This document shows positions 12,101 through 24,100 of a stretch of DNA of 64,000 nt, in pieces. The position numbers were made by a program, and so were the translations under genes. The DNA is from Apteryx mantelli (Eukaryota; Chordata; Aves; Apterygiformes; Apterygidae), in contig NC_089981.1 of NCBI RefSeq assembly GCF_036417845.1, positions 26,680,001 to 26,744,000 of the forward strand, given 5' to 3'. The first letter of the stretch is position 1, and every line of letters starts with the position of its first letter. The notes below the pieces were generated by a model. The model had not been told where the DNA came from, searched no databases, and saw only the letters and a list, made by a program, of their open reading frames with translations.

Positions 12101-15100
12101 TATACATTACCCTTTTATAACTGATTAGGAAATAACTATGCACAAATAGTTTGCAATATTCAAAAGAGTTTAGTGATGCCTTCATGAGGGCATCTAGACT
12201 GGAGTATAGGAATAACTTTCTTTTGGAAGAACCTGCTTCTCTGTTTTCCACAGTGAAGGACTAGCAGTGGTGAGGTTTTCTTTTCATTAAAAAAAATTAA
12301 TTTACAGATTTGCTTTAAACATAACTATAATTCCTTTCTCTATATGCTTGACATTCCTTTTGGTCTAAGTACGGATAATGTAGCTGAGCCTTAAGTTTAT
12401 TCCTAGCAGGTCATTCTAGGTCAGATACTAAATAAAAAGCCTCTGCTTAGACTATTCCGATCTTAGCATGAATATAGTATAATGTTTTCATGCAGGTTTG
12501 ATTTCAGTAATACTGTTTTGTAAATGTTTTTGTAAAGTCTTGTTAAAGGATCCCTATATATTGTCTTTTTTAGCTCCTATGCTAAAGTAATTAGAAGAGG
12601 TTTTTATATCGGTCATTCCCACTCACAAACATATGCTAAACTTGTAACTTTTTTTTACCCCTTTTCCAGCCTCACTTCTGATCAGACTCTTCCACGTCAG
12701 GGTCCCAATCCATCTCTGTCTCTTCCTGAAAACTATCACACCTTGCCGAAGAATACCAGGCAGCCTTCAGGGAGTTCATCCCCACCACCAAACCGCAATT
12801 TGCCGAGTGACTACAAATACGCCCAAGACCGTGTTAGCCACTTGAAGATGTCGCAGGAGGAAAGGAAAGCAAATAAGGACGGAACTGTTTGGCAGCTGTA
12901 TGAGTGGCAACAGAGACAGCAATTTAAACATGGCAGCCCCACTGCCCCACTTTATGTAGGCTTTTCAGACTTCGTTGATCGTGGAAAGTCAAAAAGTTCA
13001 TTGGATGTTCCGCGATCGATATCTGTTCCACCGTCTCCATCTGATATTCCTCCACCTGGACCTCCAAAAAGCTTTCCGCCAAGGCGACCACACACTCCTG
13101 CGGAGAGGCTCACAGTTAAACCATCTGACGAGAGACAAACTGTAGACATTTCTTTTGCTGGATCACCCAGGAAGATTCGAAATCAAGCTGTAAAGGTTTG
13201 TATAGAGTATGACAGTAATTACAAACAATTTTATAAGTAGTGTCATACATCGATTACTTAATTTAGTCATTTTCACTGCATCCTTTCTTGTGTATGAAAG
13301 ATCCTGGAAGTTTTAATACAATCATTTTTTCTTAAAATTTGTATCTTTCTGATCATTGCAGATTTATTAATTTTTGTTGGTTTACAAAGGAAGATTGGTG
13401 GCAGATGACATTGATTTGGAATGTCTATTCTGAAATTGTGGAAGTGAATCAATGCAGAATGTGCTTCTCTTGGTAGCTCTTACACTGGAATAATCAGAAA
13501 TGAAAGCCCCTTCATTCACCCAGTTCTTAGACCTCAACCATGGGCTCTGCTGGGAGAAAGTATTTATAAATTTTACAGATCCAGCGTGGATTCCGGAACA
13601 GGAATTTAGGTTGCATGTCATCTTCATGCGCACTTGAGATTTCTCCTGATATATGCTGTGTAGCCCCTCTGCAGACTTTTCCTTCAGGTTAGTTGTCAGA
13701 CGTCTTGCAGCATTTATAGATTTATAGTCTGTCAAAGGATTAAATATCTAGAGATATTCAGCACTGGAAACTATTTTTTTATTATTTGATTATTTAAATA
13801 TACAATAAGTAATAAATTAACTGCTAGTTATGTTATAAAAGACATTGGTTTCTCAATATGCAACTTGAAGGAGCGTTACTTCCCCTACAAAGGGATGTAC
13901 AGCAGTTTTATCCCTTCCTTAGGGGAAGGCTAATATAGTTGCATAAATGTAACACCATAAATTTTGTCTAAATGCTGCTAATGTAGCTGCATAAATCTAA
14001 CTTGTAAAATAAGATACACTTTATGTCACATTGGTTTTACCAATATATGAAGTTAAAATTTTCAATTTTTCTAAAATTTCCAGGAGAAAAATACTCATGT
14101 TTTTATATGTAAGCACAGAGCATCATTATTCATTTAACTGTATAAATCACAGAAATCTGTGATACTCCCTCCTCCATGGAATGCTTTATTTCAATTCCAT
14201 CCAGTTACACTTAAAAAAAAGTGTGTGTGGGAACAAAACAGCATTCAGTGAAATTCAGCAAGAGGAATAAAAATAAAATGTGAGACCGTCTGTCTTGAAG
14301 AAAGACCTAAAAGTTTGGCATTAAGAGGAATATGAAACTTGAAAGAATGTGTGAAATAGGTTTTCATTATAAGCAGAAAGGGACAGATCAAATATGATTA
14401 TTTAATAAAACCTGGCATTAATGGAATTCATTGCCACAACGTGTCACTCACATCAGGAGCTTAGTAGTGGTGAACTCTTCCATGGCTATAAAAAAAGGGC
14501 ATTCATACTTATTAGTGTCATATAACCCTTTTGTTTACAGGCATAAACCAGCCAGCCTTTCTCTAGGAGACATTAGATAGTGGGGGTGGGGGGAGGAAGG
14601 AAAATTCAAACTCTTTATGAATATTTTTTTATCTCCTGGAAACTGCTTTGCACGTTCTTCTGAAGCGTCTTGTGCTGCCAGAATCCATTGATCTGTCCTG
14701 CTTGGCAGTTCTTAAATTTGCATGTATTCATTTCTAAGTTTTACTGGATCACTGAGGTGTCTGCCTGGCTCCTGAAGATTGTCCTCTTCTAAGCATGCCT
14801 GGAATTCTGATAGAAAATTTGTGGCAGAGATGCATCTCCTGCCTTTTCCCTCCAGTAAAACACAACTCTCTCTTGAGACAATCCTCACAATTCTGGCTGT
14901 GGCTTCTTGCAGAGCTCAACCCACATTGATCGACGCTCTATGCCAGCCATGGGCTACATGACCCATACTGTAAGCGCACCCAGTTTGCATGGCAAGTCGG
15001 TAAGTTGAAAGATCGATTTCTTTGCCTTTTCTGTCATCATAGTTTTGCAGCCAAGTTTTCAAATCCCACTCATTCCTTAGTTGTTGTGTTTTTTCTTTAT

Positions 15101-18100
15101 TAGTCAAAATCTAAACAACTTGAATGTGAAACAGTCTTATCCAGCTCCCAGTAGAGTCTGTAGGAATTTTGCCGTTTTCCACAATGTGAACAGGAGCGAG
15201 CTGTTTATAGAACTTCCATGGCTTATTACTAGACTCAACTTTTTGTTGTGTTTATTTGACCAAATGCAGAGGTAATGAAATAATTGCTTAATCATGTCAA
15301 GTAACTGCTTTCTGGGCACTGAGGTGAAAAATGTAATTACAGTTACTCTCCCTGAAGACTGCTAATTTCCTCTTTACAATGTGTCTAAATACCTGCAGCC
15401 TGAAGAGCTAACATTGCTTCTCATTCGATTAAGGAGACATCAGGCTAAGTTGGCTAGTATACGAAATTACACAATCGCACAATTACTGCAGCACTTGCCA
15501 ACTAATTCCACCTATCAGGTCAGCTGCTGCTTGGCTCATCTGTGCCGTATGACATTTTGTGACTCTGCAAATGCTTCATCAGTGGCATGCTTGAGTCTGT
15601 GCTTTCTTACCCATTCTTTGGTATTCTACAATTCCCAGATTGTTTTTGGTTTTCCTTTGCTATCGTACTTGCTATAAAAGATAAGCGTTTTAAGCTATAG
15701 GGCACCAATGCATATGTTTCAGTGTTACATATTTCCTTTTTATGCTGCTTGTGAAAATGCTGCATCGTCAGAAAAGTGGGTTAAATAAATTACGGATATG
15801 TTCATTCTAAAGCAAAAGCATTTCTCTGTGCTGCTTTCATGATGGAATTGGCTCCCTTTACCACATGCTGTGTCAGCTGCAAACTCAAATGCATCAGCCA
15901 CTTTGTACATTCATATGAGCTTGTAACTGTGTCAGTTCTGCAGGTGAACATTAGTTCATAAAAGCTCATGCACATCTTAAATCATTAGCAGTGCTTTTGA
16001 TTGCACTGATGTATGAGGCTTATAAATGTGAGAAGAAACAGAAATGTAGTTATAGAGCTTTTTGGTTGTATTAGATCCTCAAAAATGGAGCCATCTAGGA
16101 AAAAAACTGGTGATTCTTCTTTGAATTGGTGAAGGCTTTATATTGGCCTAATATTCAGGGATTGTTTTTTTTCCATTTTGGAAAAGTTTAAATTCCCTGT
16201 TTACCTCACCTACAGAACAATTGCACTAAGCTGGGTGGCAGTAGTAGGGATTTTTCCATAAAAATGGGCATACTTCCTAGTCGAGTCCTCAGCAGTCTTA
16301 CAAGGTGATTGGATGAGAATTGTAAGTGAACACCTCTAAAGAAATGCAAGTGTGATGTATTGCTTTTACGTCATACATGGTTTTTCTTTTCTTTTTTGAA
16401 TACACATTGGCTCAAAACTTGAGAAAGATATACTTGTGTTTTTCTATTATTCTGCTGTTTAATAAATGCAGGATATAAAATTAGGACAAAATAGCAGCAA
16501 AGATTCTAGGTGTTTTGGCTAATAACAAAGCACACTTGCAACACTTAAGTTTTATTTTGTTGCTTAATGCAAATAAATCTTTTGAAAAAAGAAGTAGTAG
16601 CTTTATTATGACTGTCATGCATGCTTTGCTTCAGGTCACTGTAATGAAGGTCTTGCTAGTTGAATGTAGGTTAAGCCAATATAGCAGTTATTGGTGAGCC
16701 AGTGAAAAATAGGGATCGAGTTGAATGCTATCACTTAAAAAGCCAAACTGGTTCTCCAATTGTATACATGAGATTTTATTCAGTATTTTATTCATTAAGT
16801 TTATTTCTTAGATCTCTTAAATAAGGGGATGCATACTGTAAAATGTTTATGAAATCGAATCAAACGTATTCTTATGACTTGTTATAAAATACATTCTTTT
16901 TACATCTGACATTCAGTTAGGTAAAAGTCTTCCCCACAGAGAGGTGTTGCACTGGATGGGAGCCCCATAACTTTTCCAATGAACAGATAGTAGATATTGG
17001 TATTGAAAAAATAATTTTTTGTGTCCAAATATATTGTTTTTGGTAGACATGTATCTCATTAGAGGTGGAAAACTCAAATCTGTATGTTTGGAGGGTGGTC
17101 ATGAGGTAGTAAAGTTCTCGGGAAATATTTTGCCCATTTTTCCACTGTAAATAGCAATATGCTGGTGAAGCAAATGTGCTTTTTGTGTACTACCTAGTCT
17201 GTTATTTTGTTTCCTCTTTCACCCATTTTCTTTTGTATAGCCAATACAAATATTTTGAAATTATTTTTCAAACATTCAGATATATTGCATTGTTTTTTCT
17301 ATGTGCTTACTTGAAGGCTGATGACACTTACATCCAACTGAAAAAGGATTTGGAGTATCTGGATCTAAAAGTAAGGTGCATTTATTAGAATCTACTTCCA
17401 TTATTTTTTAATCCATCAGTCTTGTGTATGTCATCTTTGTACCTACAGGTTTTCAAATCTCTTTCTGTTCAGAAACTGAAAGTCTGTCTTTTGCCATCGC
17501 TGTTGTGCTTAGAATATTGAATGTATTTATGGTATTGACTATACAATTAAAATGTAAACTCAGAAAATATAGTTACTTCCGTTATTAGGTAGAACTTGTG
17601 TTACTGGTACTCACAATGAATGGTATTATGTGGGTTTAGAGAACTCAGAAGAAAAAAATGATTCAAAATATTTTTCTATAGCTTGAGAACCAGTATGAAA
17701 CCAACGCCCCTAAGTTAAAATAGTGTCCTTTTTTATCCATCTTTTTCCCTTTAAATCTAGTAGAACTGACTTTTTCCTTGTTTTTGTAATATCCTGTATT
17801 TATTTTGTTGTACTTCTTTTGTGACAATGTGGTGATTAATTTGCACCTTTCATTTGTTTCCATATTATTTTGGCTAAGAGGTTTCAAATCCTTCCATCCT
17901 TCCTTCCTTCCATCCTTTCATATATCTAGACAGAGATATAATCTGCCAATATCTGTTACCTGTGCTCAGGGTATTTCCTGAAACAGTATGATACCAAGCA
18001 TCAAACTGTATGTCTAAGTTAAATCAGTTGTGTATGTGATACACCTGATAACAGGCAATTTGCAAGCAAATCTAGACTTTAATACCAGATTTTGGTGCGG

Positions 18101-21100
18101 GGGAATCCACCACCTAATCGTTTTGCTTTGCACAGCAGTCTGCCACTTTCCGTGGTGTGTAGCATCTCTCGCCATACACAAGTTGTATGGTATCTCTGCA
18201 AATCAAGGTGGAGTGAAATTTGACACCTAATTAACCTTCTCGTTTGCATGTATGTAGTTCTCTCTGATGCCAAGGGGCATTGCCTCTGTGCAGCTAATGA
18301 ACCGACTGGACCCACCGATACGCAGATTTCAGTTTCATCTCATGTTTTAATGGCTGAATAGATAATCAAATCTATCAAATATAAAACATTAGTAATACCT
18401 ATTACACATTACATATGTAGTGTTATATGTATAATGTGTTGCATAATATGCATAGTGTGTATGATCTATATGATCAAATATATAAGCAATTGTAATCACT
18501 AATATAGCAAATTAAAAGTGGTTGGGAACATTTCACTTCAGGCCTTTTTCTTGGCTGTTCACAGCTTTGCCAAATTTAACCACATTCCAGGTCTTAGACT
18601 GAATTTTATGCCAAATTTCTGCTAAAAAGGTCCTGCAATTTGAGATGGACGTTATGAATAAATGCAGTGTTTTGTCCATTCTAAAGCATGATTAAAACAA
18701 CTTAACTGCAGAATTTGAACAATTTCCAGTGTTAAAAGTTTGGCCAGACTATAAGCTTCTGCAATTGCTGTGTGCTTAATGGAATTATTAAGATGGGTTG
18801 TTAAATCTTGAGAGCATCTGATCTGCCTTGATTTGGTGCAGTGCAGGGCACTAAGAGCACTTGTGTCCCCAGGAACTCAGCCTGTGCCTTCCTGCAGCCT
18901 GCGTGAAGGCTGACAAAAGTAGCCAGAAAGAGAAGTGGATGGGGGCACAGCAGCAGCTGGCCTTCCTTTGGAAAGCGGCTTAGGATTGCTAGCAAAGAAA
19001 TTAGCTTTTCCTCAGTTCTGACTGTGTTATGGGAAATACAGCTTGGTGAACATTTGTTGGAAGCAGAGCTGTTCCAAAGAAACACTTGATGTTAGCTTCA
19101 GGTACCTTTTGAAAAATCTTGATAACTGAAATGCCAAGTGGGTTTCCATAAGCATGACCTAATTTTTCAAAATTGGCATTTCTTTCCCAGTTAAGTATCT
19201 TCAAGCTTAAAAGACTAACCTTCTTTCAGTAATGGTCAGAAAATGTAAAAATTCAGGTCAGGTTCTTTAGCAATTAGAGACTGTGTGAAATTTGAGTAGA
19301 TGTCTTTATGCTATTAAAATTTTATCTTGCTGCTAGCTATAGATTACTGGAGAGATGCTTTGTTTTGGGGTATGAGGAAGAAAGAAATGCCTGTTGAATG
19401 AAACAAAATAAATTTCATGTTGATTTGGTAAAGATAGAATATGGCAAATTCACATTTAATATGCATCATACCTTTCATTAAAACACTAAAAGTTAGGTAT
19501 AAATCCTTTTAAATGAAGTCTCTTTTTGACTTCTTTGGGATTGGGTTAGGCCCACTCTGATTAAACAGTTTCAAATAAGATTGAAGATTTTAGAACTGAA
19601 CCTAAACATTTTTTTTCCTTTCATCTCTTATACGTGAAGATATTTCTTCCTAGACGTTTTGAAATACGATGACTTTTCAATATGAAATAGTGATTAAACA
19701 TTTGATTAACCTTGTAATACATGCAACACCATTAAAACTGATTACAGTAACTGGTTACATGAGATTTAATAATTTCTTGTAATTCAAGTGTCCCCAAAGA
19801 AACCTTGCTGTTATCCTACTGTACTATTCTATCTTTGATTACTGAAAAGTCTTAAAATATTATCTAAGAAATAATTCCTGATGTTGATATCAAGATGGTA
19901 TCATTCAACATTATATAGTGCATTGGCGTAATATAAATGAAATAAAAATGCTTTAGAGATATTAATCTATCACCTGCATGCAAGCTGATTCTGAGATTAT
20001 TAAAAAAAAAAGACTAAAAGCTTTTTACTCACATTATGAGGAAACTCCCCCTTTTTCTAATTTTGTACTTGTGCTAGGGAGGGCAGTGTGCCTGTGTGCT
20101 ATGGCATGCCCACAGCTCCTTTGCAAACGGAGCTGCACAGCTCTGTGTCCTGGCTGTCGCTGTCCCTGAAACAGAGGGAAAGGTGGGACCTAGTGTTAAA
20201 AAGCAGAAAGGGAAGAGCAAAGGGGGAAAAAAAAGATTTGCTTTTCTGCACTTCCCACGAGCTTCAAAGATGCTGTTGCGAGCAATAAAGGCGAGATGTA
20301 AATGGTGAGGGAAGTTGCCCTTTTTGTGACTATGAAACAAAGCATAAGCAGACTGCAGAGGGTGTGTGTGTGTGTTGGGGGGGGGGGATTTTACTTCAGA
20401 ACAGTTTACAACAGATGTTCCCAGGTAGGTTATGGAGAACACCAAAGCAGAAGGCCAGCTGTGGCTGCACGAGTGTCTGAACAAGCCCCATCTTGCCTTG
20501 TGCGCTTGTGTGTTCTGCAGAAGTCAAACTGAAGATGCTCCTGGCTGGCTGACCAGCCTACGCAAAACGTAACAAGAAGGGAAGATAGCCAGTGATAGCT
20601 TCCCTAACGAGACATTATATAGATTATAAACTTTGAGGATTGGTGTGAAAGAAGAGTAAGGGATTACCATTGCTCATGAAGTTTTGAGTTTGAAGGTTTT
20701 GGTTTTTTAAATATATAATAAGCTATTACTAAACTTCTGTTTGAAACAGATAGAAAATAATGGACCTCTGATCAACATGATTTACAAAGTGCTAAAGAAC
20801 TCAGCACAAGGGTTACTATCCAGTATACATGTAAGACTGCTTGCATCTCAAATGTGCTCATCCCATTGCTTTTTTGAATAGCAGTTGATGTTTATGTATT
20901 CTGGCTTTTACGGGTGTCTTATGACATATAGAAGAGCTTTCTGTAGCTTTTTTTTTTTTTTGAGTCTGTATGCAAAACTATGGCTGACTTCAGTGTTTGG
21001 TTTCATTTTATCATTTTTTTTAAAATGGTTGTGTTAAGTAGTGACTTCTGTGTGTAATTTTGAAAATGTGAAAGCATGCTAAATCTTACATTATGTTCTC

Positions 21101-24100
21101 ATGTTCACTGCTTCAAAATTAACAACTTCTTTAGAGTTGTGATTATGTAACTTGAAATATGCCACAAAATACCTAGACTGTGTTCTTATATTAATTCCAT
21201 TGCTTTGAAAAAGGTTTTTCCTTTCCATTAGCTTGCAGGTAATTAAATATGCAAAATGTTGACCTGGGCATGCTAATATTTATGCTTATATTATTTCTTA
21301 CTATTATACATAGGATTTAGTATTTAAGAATAATTCCATTAATAGTTTTAAAATAAAGCTTTTGTTTAAAAAAAGTACTGAATCGTTGAAGTTAAAAATG
21401 TTTGAAAATCAAAGCTAATTACTTTGGAGAAGCAGTAAATGCTATTGTATTTGGTGGTAGGAAGTAACAAATGTTATGACTAACTACCTGAAATCACATA
21501 ATAAATATATGAATGGAGTCTGCAGATGGAGGAGAGGAGACATTAAACATAAATAGAATTTACTCTTCTGTCTTAAACCTAGTTTATTATTTGAAAATGC
21601 TGTATGAAGGTGGCTAACTTCATATAAAATACTAAACAAGAAACTGAAGATGTATTAAAGATTCATCTACACTTACAGTAAAAATTAATTATTTTAAGAA
21701 AACTATAGTATGATCCTGTAGGATCCTGTTAGGTTAGTATGTAAACCATATAGCTGTAGTGACCTCAAATCTGTAGATTGCCAGTCAGCAAAAAAGCAGA
21801 CTTACCCATTCTCCTTGCAAAAGGAAAAAAATTCTGCTTCTGTATTATGGAAAACAACATTTAGGTGGACTTTTCTTTATAAACTATTGCATGTATATGA
21901 ATAAAATTACACAGTATATTGGTACTACTTTTTTTTCCCTTTTTTGTTTGCTTTAATGAATCTTTAAAAGTGTTCTAGTAATATTAAGTCATTTGATTTT
22001 AAGGCTTTTAAAACCTGTGTGTTTAATGAGCAGTATTAGATTGGTAGTTCTGTTAATCTCATTTATTCAGAAAAAGGGTCAAATGCAGACAGTGAAAGTA
22101 ATAAATGTTTCTACATAGATAAATATGCCTTCATTTTAAAATTGCTGTGAAGGCTGGAAGTTTAGTATAGTTTCTGTACTAATCTAAAAACTAGGCTATG
22201 TGATAAGATTATCTTCTCGCCAAAAATTGAATGTGGAACCAGTGACTACTGGAATGAGACCTTTGGTATGCTAGAAAAGAGAATTATCTGTCAAAATAGA
22301 TTAACAACATTTAAATTTCTGTATAGCACACTTGTAGAAGTCTCTCTTTGAATAAAATTCACCATAGACTGTAGAAGAGACTATCCTTTGGAGAATGAAA
22401 GTGTTGCTAAAAATGTGCATTTTAGTCATTACAGGTGTTAGTCCTTCAAGCACACATTTAAAGGAACTAATCAGTTCCTTTGACTTTAAGAGAACTTTGA
22501 AAGCCAACCTGTTAAAAACTATTAGGTTTTGTGGGATAAGGACCTTTGTAACCATAAACAAATGGGTTTATGCTATTTTGTACAGTTTTAAGCTATTGCA
22601 AGAGTTATTACATAGCCTAATATAACTAGTAATCCTTTCTGATAACGTTTTTGAACACTGAAAGCATATTTGAAAAGGCTTGTGTCCAGAATTTTATTTT
22701 ATCTTTTATTCATCTTTGTGTAGATAGCCTTGAATATTTATCAGTTTTTTTCTTTATTGTTGAAGCATAATTAGGTCTTAGTTTGCTACCAGTTTCTCAG
22801 ATCTTTAAAACCTATTCCTCGTAGGTGACAGGGCGTGACACGCTAAAAGAACGAAGTACCAAACCTGTCAAGATTGCAGAAAGTGATATTGATGTAAGTA
22901 TCAAATACCACTCTAAAGCCTCCTGCATTTCTTTGGCTATTTACGTTGCACTGTATGTGTTCATTTATTATGCTCTTGGGAGCAAAGCATTGCTAGTGGA
23001 GACTTTTTCTTCTTTTTAAAAATCTAACATTACATATTTATATGACTTCATTTTTAGGTCAAGCTAAGTGTTTTCTGTGAGCAGGACAGAATTCTACAGG
23101 ACTTGGAAGACAAAATAAGAGCCCTGAAGGAAAATAAAGTAAATAGATTTAAAAGGTTTCTATAAAATAATAACTTTCTTACAACCATAAAATATAGAAT
23201 TATAAACAAAAAAAGTTTCTGTAGGCTGCTTGCATTGTAATAATTTTCTTTGGACATTTATGTAAACTTATATAAGGAAAAGAAAATGGTTTTTTATGTT
23301 AGGATTGCGTACCCGCTTTCAGAAAGCATGGTTTTGCAAATGAACGTCTTGAATCCACATATTTATTTTTTCTGATGTTTATGACTAGTTGAAGTACATA
23401 CATATTTCTGTATAGTTTGCCTTATGTCATAATATGCGTACTGAGGGAGGCAGAGTCACGTTTCAACTGCAGGTCTTCCCCGCTGGGCAAGCAGTGTTTG
23501 TATAAATAGCAGTGTTTTAAGATACATGCTAGGAAGGCCCATGTCGCGCTCTCACTGTAACCTGTATAATTGTACTATTAAAACAAAAGAGGGGGGGAGA
23601 GAGGGGGATGCTCAGATCTGTAGTAATTTTAGCGATCTGTGGTGGTCTGTAGTACTGCGAGCTTGGTTCCGAAGGTTATAACTGAAATGTTGGAATATCT
23701 TCTGAGATAAGTTTGTAGTTGGAATGGGCCTCCTTGCTCATGCAAGTCAGAGTTCAACTAGTAAACACTAATAAAAGGGTTTGTCTTCCCTTCTGTTTCC
23801 TTGCATCTTGATCTGCTGCTTTACTGCCTATGAGCTCTATCTTTCAAAAAGTCTAAATTTTTTCAAGGTGGTTCAGAAGAATATCCGTTCTAAAATGAAA
23901 GTAGTGCCTAGTTAGCTCCTGCAGAAAAGCTACTGTGGAAAAATGATTCAGGGTTATTTGGTGCTGATTGAATGAATCAGGCCTACCTAGTGTTTTAGAT
24001 AATATTTTAATCCCTCATTTGGCTAATTTAACTATTGCAGTGAATGGGAATTTTTCCTTAAACAAACAGTTATACTGTGCTGTGGTAGGGTTATCACAGT

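Larger units (their letters stand above)
17371..20749 (+). other. PLEKHA7: PLEKHA7 intron 6
   Basis: 3.4 kb. It holds a CCTT/CATC-type microsatellite at about 17889-17918 and, at 20362-20387, a (GT)7 run followed by G11. The rest is AT-rich and unremarkable. Confidence 0.75.

Noticed and set aside
13382-13735. 117-codon open stretch on the minus strand of intron 3
   Set aside because: No recognisable family, no splice context, and open runs of this length are expected by chance in 64 kb.
20074-20484. 136-codon minus-strand open stretch in intron 6
   Set aside because: Low-complexity Ser/His/Phe-rich translation of a pyrimidine-rich strand; no motif.
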